Source of the DNA: Bacteroidota bacterium
GTDB lineage: Bacteria > Bacteroidota > Bacteroidia > Bacteroidales > UBA1402
Reading direction: 5' to 3'
DNA length: 19,747 nucleotides
Assembly (NCBI GenBank): GCA_030706285.1
Contig: JAUZOU010000016.1
Coordinates: forward strand, 1 to 19,747
Part shown: one piece after another, positions 8,901 to 16,209 of the stretch
Layout of the letters: every line of letters begins with the position of its first letter
How positions within the stretch are numbered: position 1 is the stretch's first letter
Notes under the pieces: generated by a model
What the model was told of the DNA's origin: nothing
Seen by the model: only the letters and a program-made list of their open reading frames with translations
The model's database searches: none
Position numbers and translations under genes: made by a program

Positions 8901-10024
8901 TTCGAATCGGTGAAGATTCACCTCCGTCATCGTTACGTTCGATGTCAGAATTCCTTCGGATTGATGTTGCTGATACGGGTGTGGGCATACCTGAAAAAGA
9001 TTTGCACAACATTTTCAACCGCTTCTACCAGGCTGACAATTTTGGTGATTCCAATACTGGAAGTGGCATCGGCTTGCACCTGGTGCGGGAATATGTCCGT
9101 CTGCATAATGGGGAGGTGGTGGTTTCTAGTTCCTTGAATAAGGGGTCGGTGTTTACATTGTATTTTCCACTTGACCTTCATCCTGATACTGAGAATCAGG
9201 AATCCATCTCGAATGATGAGGCCACACCGGAAGATACTGTTCTACCAAAGGTGGATGAAAAGAAGTTCACGTTGTTGTTGGTGGAGGATAATCTTGAGTT
9301 CAGAAGTTTTCTGGCCGAATCGCTGGAAGAATTTTATCACGTCGTCGTTGCCTCAGACGGTCAGCAGGGTAGTGAAAAAGTCGTGCATGTATTGCCTGAT
9401 CTGGTAATCAGCGATATTATGATGCCAGAGGTGGATGGTATCGAACTTTGCAGACGAATCAAAACCGATATCCGGACATCGCATATTCCGGTCATTTTGC
9501 TGACAGCGAAGATTTCAGAAGAGTATCAGTTTGTGGGATACGAAGCAGGTGCTGATGCTTATATTGCCAAGCCCTTCAATATGGATATTCTTTTCCTGCG
9601 CATCCGCAAATTGATCGAACAACAGGAAAGCCGGAAAGCGTTGTTCCATAAAACAATTGTTGTCAATCCGAGTTCCATCGCCATTACTTCACTGGATGAA
9701 AAGCTTGTGCAGAAAGCGCTTGATTGCGTGGAAAAGAATATGGATAATCCGGAATACTCAGTTGAAGAACTGAGTGAGGAGATTGGGATGAACAGGACAC
9801 AACTGTACCGTAAACTGCAATCCATTGTCGGAATGACACCTTCGGATTTCATTCGGTCGATTAGACTGAAGCGAGCTGCCCAGTTGCTGGAGAAAAGTCA
9901 GTTTAACGTAGCCGAAGTTGCGGATATGGTCGGATTCAACACGCAGAAATATTTCAGCAAGTATTTTAAGGAAATGTTCGGGGTGAAACCGTCTCAGTAT
10001 GGGAGGGAAAAGAAGGATGAGTAG
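5957..10024 (+). CDS. Hybrid two-component system sensor/regulator (HTCS)
   Basis: This is a one-protein sensor and transcription factor that controls polysaccharide utilisation in Bacteroidota. The 1355 residues contain, in order: a signal peptide/anchor (about 1-22), a periplasmic two-propeller sensor with repeated NGLW, GGIWLGMFNQG and GYIWFGTQVG type units (about 25-710), a Y_Y_Y domain (about 725-790), a transmembrane helix (about 793-818), a histidine kinase with phospho-acceptor H853 in SHEFRTPL, ATPase boxes NNLLSNAFKF, DTGVGIP and GSGIGLHLV, a receiver with E1110/D1111, phospho-acceptor D1153 in DIMMPEVDG and K1205 in AKPF, and a C-terminal AraC-type helix-turn-helix (about 1250-1350). 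All key residues are present. A second ATG six bases on (5963) is equally possible as start. It sits between GH28-like and GH95 genes, its probable regulon; the inducer is unknown. Confidence 0.97.
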   Translation: MNMKPLLLLLLAVLMDAVNLYSRNEIYFRHIDSNDGLSDNQVRGIFSAPDGRIMVRTVGMINFYDATTFKYSLFNAECTYKWNYKGFEVEYMDQEGRIWMKENGQLLLFDLKTNKFVYTISETLAKYGIKGILEDVFLDKDKNYWFLTQDKKLYYCQSNAEHTRRIAYTTERDERFEQILCLTQSGPYVYFLFKSGWIRVFDTKNSRFVKDIGFLAHKVTAETSRFMMKADAAGNLWVMFNGMSGGLFKFNPSSSDWQILLPSGDFYTSFDIDFQGTAWVGTRNGLWLIEPKRTPVKIGSFKLIEGGNLTNDINSVFADQQGGIWLGMFNQGILYYHPSILKFRQYNKKVLGSSFMLEEGVRCLLENASGTILVGTTRGLLEFNPVTEQIAVYSPYLRTAFCLQLIRDKAGRLWVSTLNDGLFCLDGKKVRNYRAGQVSDGIPDNNVRAFYENADGAFFISTMSGGFGQFYPETGRFQSLKKRFPAINQIRLITHIVPFRGDQMLVAGQNGLFVYYPKTGGIHFPSTGTSDRLFRHSNHKYNSIFKDSRGYIWFGTQVGLNVWCPTNQKLYSFYMEQGLSNNSIQTVLEDKNHDIWVSTSNGITRIKIRMKDKQPNFSFVNFNQQDGLIEGEFYERSALLTKNGTLYFGGVNGFNSVDPNHISFGVDKLVPIFVKLKLFNTEISGNETYDNKAILDQSITKTKKLTLAYNQNFITLEFSALNFINPTQTYYRYKLEGLDNVWTELQATDGTGRVTYTGLRPGKYRLKVFAANNSKNWSPHFAEMEIIIKAPFWATTFAYFVYILLGLTLIYIFIEWRFKENKRKFMRKQEEERRMEKEKLDQMKFRFFTNISHEFRTPLTLILTPLDSILKRLTDATLKKQLTTVYKSAQDLLDLVNQLLDFRRLEMKGEKLNLSYCDVMEFLDTIYYSFRDAAAEKGLAFNIEHHKANLCLYVDKDKLHKIMNNLLSNAFKFTPKDGVVTIRIGEDSPPSSLRSMSEFLRIDVADTGVGIPEKDLHNIFNRFYQADNFGDSNTGSGIGLHLVREYVRLHNGEVVVSSSLNKGSVFTLYFPLDLHPDTENQESISNDEATPEDTVLPKVDEKKFTLLLVEDNLEFRSFLAESLEEFYHVVVASDGQQGSEKVVHVLPDLVISDIMMPEVDGIELCRRIKTDIRTSHIPVILLTAKISEEYQFVGYEAGADAYIAKPFNMDILFLRIRKLIEQQESRKALFHKTIVVNPSSIAITSLDEKLVQKALDCVEKNMDNPEYSVEELSEEIGMNRTQLYRKLQSIVGMTPSDFIRSIRLKRAAQLLEKSQFNVAEVADMVGFNTQKYFSKYFKEMFGVKPSQYGREKKDE

Positions 10025-10114
10025 CACAATATATTATCAAATCGGTCATAGAATAGATAAAAATTGGACATGCGGAGTTACATATGACCTTAGACGAAAA
10101 AATCAGTATCACAT

Positions 10115-12592
10115 ATGAAAAGAAAAATCAACGTTGTATCATTTCTTTTTGTTTTTGTTTTGACCAGCCCATTTGCACAGTCCAAGCCAAGAGAAGCTAT
10201 AAAATTGTGGTACGATAAACCGGCAAAGCAATGGACAGAAGCCCTTCCCTTGGGAAACGGTAAGATTGGAGCCATGGTTTTCGGTGGAGTTTCCGAAGAA
10301 CTGATTCAACTGAATGAAAGTTCCCTATACAGTGGTGGTCCTGTGAAAGAGCACATCAATCCCAATGCGGTGAGCTATCTGCCGCAAATCAGGGAAGCGT
10401 TGTTAAAAGAGGCTGATTATACCAAGGCTGACAATCTTACTAGAAAAATGCAAGGATTGTATACGGAATCGTATCTGCCAATGGGTGATATCACTATAAG
10501 ACAAGCTTTTGACAAAGATTCTGTTTCTGATTATTACCGAGATTTGAACATTGGAAACGCCCTTTCGACGACCAGCTTTAAGATTGCAGGGATCACATAC
10601 AGACGTGAAATGTTTTGTTCAGCTCCGGCCAATGTGCTGGTGGTTCGCCTAACTGCTGACCGGAAAAATGCATTGACGTTCGATGTCTCCGCCAATAGTC
10701 CGTTGCATTTCAACTTAACTCCAGTGGGTGTGAACGAGCTGATTGTCAATGGTAAGGCTCCTTCGCACGTGGATCCCAGTTATTACAACCCTAAGGACCG
10801 TGAACACATTATCTATGATGATGCCAATGGCATGCGTTTCCAGTTCCGGATTCATGCGGTCGCCAAAGGTGGAAATGTTACGACCGATTTGAATGGCATC
10901 CATGTGGTAAAAGCTTCGGAAGCGACCTTGTATGTGACGTCGGCTACCAGTTTCAACGGTTTTGACAAAAACCCGTTTTCAGAGGGCAAAGATGAAAATG
11001 CGCTTGCTGCTGAATCGATGAATAAGGCACTTACTTCAAACTATAAGATATTGCTGAAGGATCATCAAACTGATTTTCGACGTTTCTTTAACCGCGTGAA
11101 GTTTTCTCTGACGGATACTATGTCTGTTAATCCGCAATTGGCCCTACCGTCCAATGAACGTTTGAAAGCCTATTCCAACGGAGCTTACGACCCCTTTCTG
11201 GAGACCTTGTATTTCCAGTTCGGCCGATATTTGCTTATTTCTTCATCCCGCCCCGGTGGCCCTCCCGCCAATTTGCAAGGTATATGGAACAAGGAACTGA
11301 GAGCCCCTTGGAGTTCTAATTATACCATAAATATTAATACCGAAATGAATTACTGGCCGGCTGAACTGACCAATCTTTCGGAAATGCATGAGCCCTTGTT
11401 GGACTGGATCAAGGATCTTTCCGTGACTGGAACTCGAACTGCACGTGAGTTTTATGGGGCAAGAGGATGGGTGGCTCATCACAATTCAGAGATTTGGGCG
11501 ACATCCAATCCGGTCGGTGACTTAGGCAACGGTGATCCCGTTTGGGCGAATTGGGCGATGGGCGGGAACTGGTTGTGCCAGCATTTGTGGGAACATTACG
11601 AATTCACAGGTGATAAAAAGTTTCTGGCTGAAAAAGCCTATCCATTGATGAAATCTGCAGCATTGTTTACGTTGGACTGGTTGGTTGAAGACAGTGCCGG
11701 CTACTTGGTGACAGCTCCTTCCACAACACCTGAGAATAAGTTCAAGGACAAGAACGGAGTAGCTCAAGGTGTTTCAGTTGCTACGACCATGGATATGTCC
11801 ATTATCCGAAATTTGTTTTCAAACCTGGTGGATGCATCCCGAATCCTGAACGTGGATGAGGCTTTCCGTGATACGATACTGGCAGCTGAGAAGAAACTCT
11901 TCCCCTTGCAGATTGGCTGTCAAGGTCAGTTGATGGAATGGTATAAGGACTTTGATGAAACAGATGTTCATCATCGGCATGTTTCCCACCTGTTCGGATT
12001 GTTTCCCGGAAATGAAATAACCCCGGTCAATCCTGCTTTTTTCAATGCTTGCAAAAAGACACTGGAGTTACGCGGTGATGTAGGTACCGGTTGGAGCAAA
12101 GGATGGAAAATCAACTGGTGGGCGCGCTTACAGGATGGTGACCATGCGTACAAATTGATCAGGACTTTGTTGGACTATGTTGAAACATCCAAGGGTGGAG
12201 TTCTTGGCGGAGGTACTTATCCCAATTTCTTTGATGCACATCCGCCCTTTCAGATTGATGGGAACTTTGCAGGCACGGCCGGTATGGCTGAAATGCTCCT
12301 GCAAAGTCACCAGGGATTTCTGCAACTGCTGCCGGCCTTGCCAAAAGCATGGATTTCGGGAAGTATGACGGGGCTCAGGGCCAGAGGCGGTTTTGAGGTT
12401 AGTTTGAGTTGGAAAAACGAGGCGCTAAGTCAGGCCACCATTACATCGCTTAACGGTAACGATTGTACGGTTCAAACATCTATGCCGGTTAAATTGGCAG
12501 GAACCGACATCGTCTCCACTCAAAAAGGAGGGCTGTTTGAAACGACATTCAAGACGTTGAAGGGAAAAACGTACCGATTGATAAAGCGTTAA
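10115..12592 (+). CDS. Secreted GH95 glycoside hydrolase (alpha-L-fucosidase or alpha-L-galactosidase)
   Basis: GH95 enzymes remove terminal alpha-L-fucose (some alpha-L-galactose) by inversion. The 825-residue protein has a signal peptide (about 1-22, ending FAQ), the N-terminal domain with WTEALPLGNGKIGAM (40-54) and LNESSLYSGGP (66-76), the (alpha/alpha)6 barrel with NYTININTEMNYWPAE (402-417), SSTTPEN-like PSTTPENKF with general acid E540, HRHVSHLFGLFPG (620-632), and FQIDGNFAGTAGMAEMLLQ (712-730) containing D715. N406 and N408 correspond to Asn421 and Asn423 of Bifidobacterium AfcA, E540 to Glu566, and D715 to Asp766, by motif position. T404 sits where AfcA has His419, a position linked to the fucose/L-galactose choice. 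It starts 90 bp after the HTCS stop and ends 19 bp from a convergent small gene. Confidence 0.93.
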   Translation: MKRKINVVSFLFVFVLTSPFAQSKPREAIKLWYDKPAKQWTEALPLGNGKIGAMVFGGVSEELIQLNESSLYSGGPVKEHINPNAVSYLPQIREALLKEADYTKADNLTRKMQGLYTESYLPMGDITIRQAFDKDSVSDYYRDLNIGNALSTTSFKIAGITYRREMFCSAPANVLVVRLTADRKNALTFDVSANSPLHFNLTPVGVNELIVNGKAPSHVDPSYYNPKDREHIIYDDANGMRFQFRIHAVAKGGNVTTDLNGIHVVKASEATLYVTSATSFNGFDKNPFSEGKDENALAAESMNKALTSNYKILLKDHQTDFRRFFNRVKFSLTDTMSVNPQLALPSNERLKAYSNGAYDPFLETLYFQFGRYLLISSSRPGGPPANLQGIWNKELRAPWSSNYTININTEMNYWPAELTNLSEMHEPLLDWIKDLSVTGTRTAREFYGARGWVAHHNSEIWATSNPVGDLGNGDPVWANWAMGGNWLCQHLWEHYEFTGDKKFLAEKAYPLMKSAALFTLDWLVEDSAGYLVTAPSTTPENKFKDKNGVAQGVSVATTMDMSIIRNLFSNLVDASRILNVDEAFRDTILAAEKKLFPLQIGCQGQLMEWYKDFDETDVHHRHVSHLFGLFPGNEITPVNPAFFNACKKTLELRGDVGTGWSKGWKINWWARLQDGDHAYKLIRTLLDYVETSKGGVLGGGTYPNFFDAHPPFQIDGNFAGTAGMAEMLLQSHQGFLQLLPALPKAWISGSMTGLRARGGFEVSLSWKNEALSQATITSLNGNDCTVQTSMPVKLAGTDIVSTQKGGLFETTFKTLKGKTYRLIKR

Positions 12593-12611
12593 TCACGTTT
12601 TTTAGTGACGT

Positions 12612-12818
12612 TTAAAGAGCATGTTCCTTCAGAAAATCTTCCAGGGAAAGTTCGGGCTTTCCTGCGGGCAGACTCCAAACCAACAAGTCCTGTAATTCTT
12701 TTTCCTGCATCAGCTTTTCGCGGTTTTCCGGGGAGGATTCTGCCCATTGAATCACTTCACGGCTCTCCACGGGCGAAGTGAGGCCCTGGACAAACTTGTA
12801 TAGTAATTCTTCTTTCAT
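12612..12818 (-). CDS. Small FecR N-terminal-domain-like protein (possible stand-alone anti-sigma domain)
   Basis: The 68-residue product has no signal peptide or membrane segment. LLYKFVQGLTSP (5-16), then a helix leading to VIQWAESSPENREKL (22-36), resembles the cytoplasmic N-terminal domain of FecR-type anti-sigma factors, which carry a pattern like LLxKYLxGxxSxxExxxVxxWxxSSPENR and bind sigma factors. The transmembrane helix and periplasmic FecR domain that should follow are absent: the stop is at 12612 and the GH95 gene ends 19 bp beyond on the other strand. It is divergent from the first ECF sigma gene, with 272 bp between the two start codons. It could be a functional minimal anti-sigma protein or the stump of a FecR gene cut by rearrangement. 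The family resemblance is by eye only. Confidence 0.6.
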   Translation of the reverse strand: MKEELLYKFVQGLTSPVESREVIQWAESSPENREKLMQEKELQDLLVWSLPAGKPELSLEDFLKEHAL

Positions 12819-12986
12819 TGGTTTGGCATTTAGTGATATACGTTTCAGAAAAGGGGAATCCTTTTATTTCTCCAAAAATCTTCCATTTTTATTAAAAAAT
12901 AGTCCGGAAATTCGATGGAAGATGATTTGAATTCTGGCTAATGCGCAGATAATAAACAGAATGGCGAATCGATACTAATTCATCAT

Positions 12987-13054
12987 TTGTAACGATTCGT
13001 ACAGGCATCTGCAACCGTTCATCCCTTCTGCCTTGTTTTGTCAGGGTATTTTTG
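12987..13054 (+). promoter_or_regulatory. Promoter-like block of the first sigma gene (copy 1)
   Basis: This 68-bp block is repeated before the second sigma gene with 48 of 68 identical bases and no gap. The conserved segments are TTGTAACGA (12987-12995), GTACA (12999-13003), CATCTGCAACC (13006-13016), CATCCC (13020-13025) and AGGGTATTTTTG (13043-13054). TATTTTTG fits the TAnnTTTG -7 box, but no TTTG lies at the usual distance upstream. The GTAAC at its left end resembles an ECF -35 element, so a sigma-dependent, perhaps self-activated, promoter is an alternative. The exact start point cannot be told from the sequence. Confidence 0.6.
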
Positions 13055-13078
13055 TTTCGCATCTTAACAGGTACCCTG
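13042..13078 (+). repeat. Inverted repeat in the leader of the first sigma gene
   Basis: CAGGGTA (13042-13048) and TACCCTG (13072-13078) are perfect 7-bp complements separated by 23 bases, ending 12 bases before the ATG at 13091. The left arm overlaps the TATTTTTG box. If transcription begins upstream of this point, the RNA could fold next to the ribosome binding region; otherwise it may be a DNA-level operator. Confidence 0.4.
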
Positions 13079-13090
13079 CAAAACACGACC

Positions 13091-13591
13091 ATGGAAAATT
13101 TTGAAAAACATTTTGGGGTTTTTTATAATGAAAACTACAACAAGGCTTTTCGTTATGCCAATTCTTTTGTCTTTGATAAAGAAGTAGCCAAGGATATTGC
13201 TTCGGATTCCATGCTTAAAATTTGGGAGATACAAGAATCCATCAATCCTGACAAAAACCTGAACGCCCTACTTTTCGTTTCTATACGCAATAAATGCCTC
13301 GACCACCTCAGGCATGAACAAGTCAAACAAAAATCTTCGGTCGAATTCGGTCTGTACATCCTTGAATCGACCACCCCTGCCGACTTCTATTCCAAAGAAC
13401 TAACCATCATGGTGCAACGCGCCGTTGATACGTTGCAGGAAACAACCCGGAATTGTTTTCTAATGGTTCGTATGAATGGGCAATCGTATAAGGAAGTGGC
13501 TGATGCATTGAATATTTCTACCCGCTCGGTGGAATATGAACTTAAAAGGGCGGGTGAAACCATGAAAAGGTTGCTAGCGGACTTTCTATGA
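13091..13591 (+). CDS. ECF-type RNA polymerase sigma-70 factor (Bacteroides expansion family), paralogue 1
   Basis: The 166-residue protein has region 2 (YNKAFRYANSFVFDKEVAKDIASDSMLKIWE, about 15-45) with the usual core-binding and -10 recognition helices, a linker, and region 4 (ETTRNCFLMVRMNGQSYKEVADALNISTRSVEYELKRA, about 115-153) with the helix-turn-helix for the -35 element. I chose the ATG at 13091 rather than in-frame codons from 13052, because similarity with the second sigma protein begins there and the conserved TGCAAAA-AC-ACC precedes both ATGs. No anti-sigma gene follows; a small FecR-N-like protein is divergent upstream, and the GH31 gene follows after 96 bp. Most members of this family control outer-membrane transport genes together with FecR; that partner is missing here. 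Confidence 0.93.
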   Translation: MENFEKHFGVFYNENYNKAFRYANSFVFDKEVAKDIASDSMLKIWEIQESINPDKNLNALLFVSIRNKCLDHLRHEQVKQKSSVEFGLYILESTTPADFYSKELTIMVQRAVDTLQETTRNCFLMVRMNGQSYKEVADALNISTRSVEYELKRAGETMKRLLADFL

Positions 13592-13621
13592 AATAACGTA
13601 CCAACGTATCGTACTTATATT

Positions 13622-13664
13622 GTTGAAATTCGATGTATCTTCAACGTTTTTCAAACAATTGAAA
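13622..13664 (+). promoter_or_regulatory. Two adjacent hairpins between sigma 1 and the GH31 gene, with alternative pairing
   Basis: GTTGAA (13622-13627) can pair with TTCAAC (13640-13645), and TTTCAA (13649-13654) with TTGAAA (13659-13664). Because the inner arms share the TTCAA sequence, the first arm could also pair with the third and the second with the fourth. The arrangement lies 24 bases before the GH31 ATG and could influence read-through or translation. The stems are short and A/T-rich, so chance is possible. Confidence 0.3.
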
Positions 13665-13687
13665 CTGATTAAAATAAATAGTTGATC

Positions 13688-16189
13688 ATGACTCATCTAA
13701 AAAAGTTACTGTTCGTGTTGTTGGTACTGTTTCAAGGAATGCCAATGATACATGCTCAAGTGCTCAAAACGACACGCCTACAAAATAAAATCCTTTGTCA
13801 ACTGGCCAATGGACAACTTGCTGTTGAGTTTATTAATCCCGAAGTGATTCGAGTACAGTGTACCAATGAATCGGATTTTGTTGGAAATGGTACAGATATG
13901 TGCGTGTCTCGTACGCCAGAAGAAGTAGCGTTTACTTTTTCTGACAACGAAAAAACAATCGTTTTGCAGTCTGAAAAATTAAACGTCGAAATTAACAAGC
14001 TAACGACTAGTATTTGTTATTTCGACAAGTCTGGAAAACTTTTACTTGCTGAGAACCAAACGGCTCCTCGTACTTTTGAGAAAGTGAATGTGGAAAAAGT
14101 CCGTTTGGACACTAAAAATAAAAAAGTAGAAAAAACGGCAGACGGTGAAAAGATACGTGCCGAGGTTATCGGACGAGACACCGTCGGGCATGCATGGCGT
14201 TGTCGTCAACAATTTACGTGGGCAAACGGTGAAGCCTTGTTTGGATTAGGTTGTCACGAAGAAGATTACATGAATTTGCGGGGTAAAATGCAGTATTTGT
14301 ATCAACACAATTTGAAAAAAAGCGTTCCTGTATTGATGTCTTCCGTAGGTTATGGATTACTTTTCGATGTCGGTTCTTCTATGATTTTTCATGATGATTT
14401 CGAAGGCAGTTTTTTTCTGATGAACGCTGTTTATGAAGTGGATTATTATTTTATGTATGGACCTCAATTTGATCAAATTGTAAGCCATTATCGAACCTTG
14501 ACGGGTAAAGTCCAAATGATGCCTAAGTATGTATTCGGCTATACACAATCCAAAGAAAGATACACAAGTCCGCATGAAATAGACAGTGTTTTAACACGTT
14601 TTCGTACGGAGAAAATCCCCTTGGACATGATTGTTCAAGATTGGAATTATTGGAAACCCGGTTGGTGGGGACATAAGAAATTTGATGAGAATTTTTATCC
14701 CAATCCTGATGAAATGATCCGTAAAGTTCATCAAAATAATGCGCATTATATGCTTTCGATTTGGCCTACCATGAATGGCAATGAAGGTACTGAAATGGCG
14801 TCAAAAGGATTTCTTGTTTCCAACAGTATTTATGATGCCTACAACCCTGCTGCCCGAAAAATGTATTGGGATGAGTATGTTAATAAAAATCTTTTTTCCA
14901 AAGGTGTAGATGCGTGGTGGTGCGATGCATCCGAGCCCATTGATGGCGACTGGAATGACAGAGGAAATGCGATTGTAGGAAATCTCAGAGCGCGTTACCT
15001 GATGAATACAAAACCTTTAGAAGATGGACTTGGGCTGACTCGTACAAACACGTTTTCGTTACACCATGCACAAGGTATTTATGAAAATCAACGCTTACTC
15101 ACCGATAAAAAGAGGGTAGTGAATCTAACCCGTTCTGGATTTGCTGGATTACAACGTTACGGAACGTTTGTTTGGAACGGTGATACCAAAGCCACTTGGG
15201 CAGATTTTGCACAGTGGATACCTTCCGGGCTAAACTATATGGCTACAGGTTGCCCTTATTGGACGATTGATGCAGGTGCCTTTTTTGTGAAAAGCAGAGC
15301 CCAGTGGTTTGGGAAAGGTGCTTTTGATAAAGGTACGGACGACATGGCCTATCGTGAATTTTATGTACGTAATGTACAGTTTTGTGAATGGTTGCCGATG
15401 TTTCGTAGTCATGGCACTGAATTCGCTCGTGAACCTTGGCAGTTCGGAAAAAAAGGAGAGCCCTTTTATGAAAGTATCCTCCAACAAATCAACTTACGTT
15501 ACCGATTATTGCCTTATACCTATTCTGTCGCCGCTATGGTCGCCTTTCAAGATTATACCATGACTCGTATGTTGGCGTTTGATTTTATGGACGATGCGAA
15601 TGTGTATAACATCAAAGACCAATTTATGTTTGGTCCTGCAATAATGGCTTGTCCTGTCACTAAACCAATATATTACGATGTGAATTCCAAAGAGTTGAAA
15701 GGGGTAAACAAAACGCGTTCGGTCTATTTGCCAAAAAATACCAATTGGATTGATTTTTGGACGGGGAAAAAATATCAAGGTGGTATCACCATAACGGCTG
15801 ATGCTCCGATTGAACACATTCCTGTTTTTGTACGTGCCGGAGCTATTGTACCAATGAGTCCTGTACAACAATACGCTTCCGAAATGCCTGGTGCTCCATA
15901 CGAAATCCGAATTTACCCGGGTGAAAATGGTTCATTTACCATTTACGAAGATGAAGGTGATAATTACAATTATGAACAGGGTAAATCAGCCAATATTGTT
16001 CTTCAATGGGATGACAAGAATAAAATGTTGACGATTGGAGACCGTCAAGGATCCTTCGATAACATGGTTGTTAAGCGCAATTTTCGTTTGGTCCTTGTGG
16101 GTGAAGGACATGGTGTTGGCTATGCCGAATGCCAAAACGTCGATAAAATTGTCAAATACACTGGAAAGAAGTTGAATGTTGCATTATAA
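13688..16189 (+). CDS. Secreted GH31 glycoside hydrolase (alpha-xylosidase/alpha-glucosidase type)
   Basis: GH31 enzymes hydrolyse alpha-linked glucose, xylose or related sugars with retention. Starting at the ATG at 13688 (a TTG at 13682 in frame is less likely), the product has 833 residues: a signal peptide (about 1-24, ending IHAQ), an N-terminal beta-sandwich (about 25-270), a TIM barrel with the nucleophile D413 in AWWCDASEP, acid/base D499 in WNGDTKATW, PYWTIDAGAFF (about 523-533) and RSHGTEFAREPW (about 573-584), and C-terminal beta domains (ERAGA-like FVRAGAIVPM, DEGDNYNYEQG). The WW-D-A-SEP motif resembles alpha-xylosidases more than the WxDMNEP alpha-glucosidases, but substrate is uncertain. 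It follows the first sigma gene by 96 bp in the same direction. The coding text looks more A/T-rich than the HTCS and lyase genes, by eye. Confidence 0.92.
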   Translation: MTHLKKLLFVLLVLFQGMPMIHAQVLKTTRLQNKILCQLANGQLAVEFINPEVIRVQCTNESDFVGNGTDMCVSRTPEEVAFTFSDNEKTIVLQSEKLNVEINKLTTSICYFDKSGKLLLAENQTAPRTFEKVNVEKVRLDTKNKKVEKTADGEKIRAEVIGRDTVGHAWRCRQQFTWANGEALFGLGCHEEDYMNLRGKMQYLYQHNLKKSVPVLMSSVGYGLLFDVGSSMIFHDDFEGSFFLMNAVYEVDYYFMYGPQFDQIVSHYRTLTGKVQMMPKYVFGYTQSKERYTSPHEIDSVLTRFRTEKIPLDMIVQDWNYWKPGWWGHKKFDENFYPNPDEMIRKVHQNNAHYMLSIWPTMNGNEGTEMASKGFLVSNSIYDAYNPAARKMYWDEYVNKNLFSKGVDAWWCDASEPIDGDWNDRGNAIVGNLRARYLMNTKPLEDGLGLTRTNTFSLHHAQGIYENQRLLTDKKRVVNLTRSGFAGLQRYGTFVWNGDTKATWADFAQWIPSGLNYMATGCPYWTIDAGAFFVKSRAQWFGKGAFDKGTDDMAYREFYVRNVQFCEWLPMFRSHGTEFAREPWQFGKKGEPFYESILQQINLRYRLLPYTYSVAAMVAFQDYTMTRMLAFDFMDDANVYNIKDQFMFGPAIMACPVTKPIYYDVNSKELKGVNKTRSVYLPKNTNWIDFWTGKKYQGGITITADAPIEHIPVFVRAGAIVPMSPVQQYASEMPGAPYEIRIYPGENGSFTIYEDEGDNYNYEQGKSANIVLQWDDKNKMLTIGDRQGSFDNMVVKRNFRLVLVGEGHGVGYAECQNVDKIVKYTGKKLNVAL

Positions 16190-16209
16190 AAGTTTTAGTA
16201 TTGATATGA

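Noticed and set aside
12593..12611. Possible bidirectional terminator between the convergent GH95 and small-protein genes
   Set aside because: Only a 4-bp TCAC/GTGA stem with a T-rich loop can be drawn; too weak to call.
12849..12865. AAAAGG / CCTTTT inverted repeat upstream of the small FecR-like gene
   Set aside because: Six A/T-rich base pairs with a 5-base loop in low-complexity DNA; it could be an operator, but nothing supports it beyond chance.
13052..13090. In-frame upstream start for sigma 1 (TTG at 13052), and likewise GTG at 16808 for sigma 2
   Set aside because: The TTG is part of the TATTTTTG box, and protein similarity begins only at the later ATG; the shared upstream residues come from conserved leader DNA.
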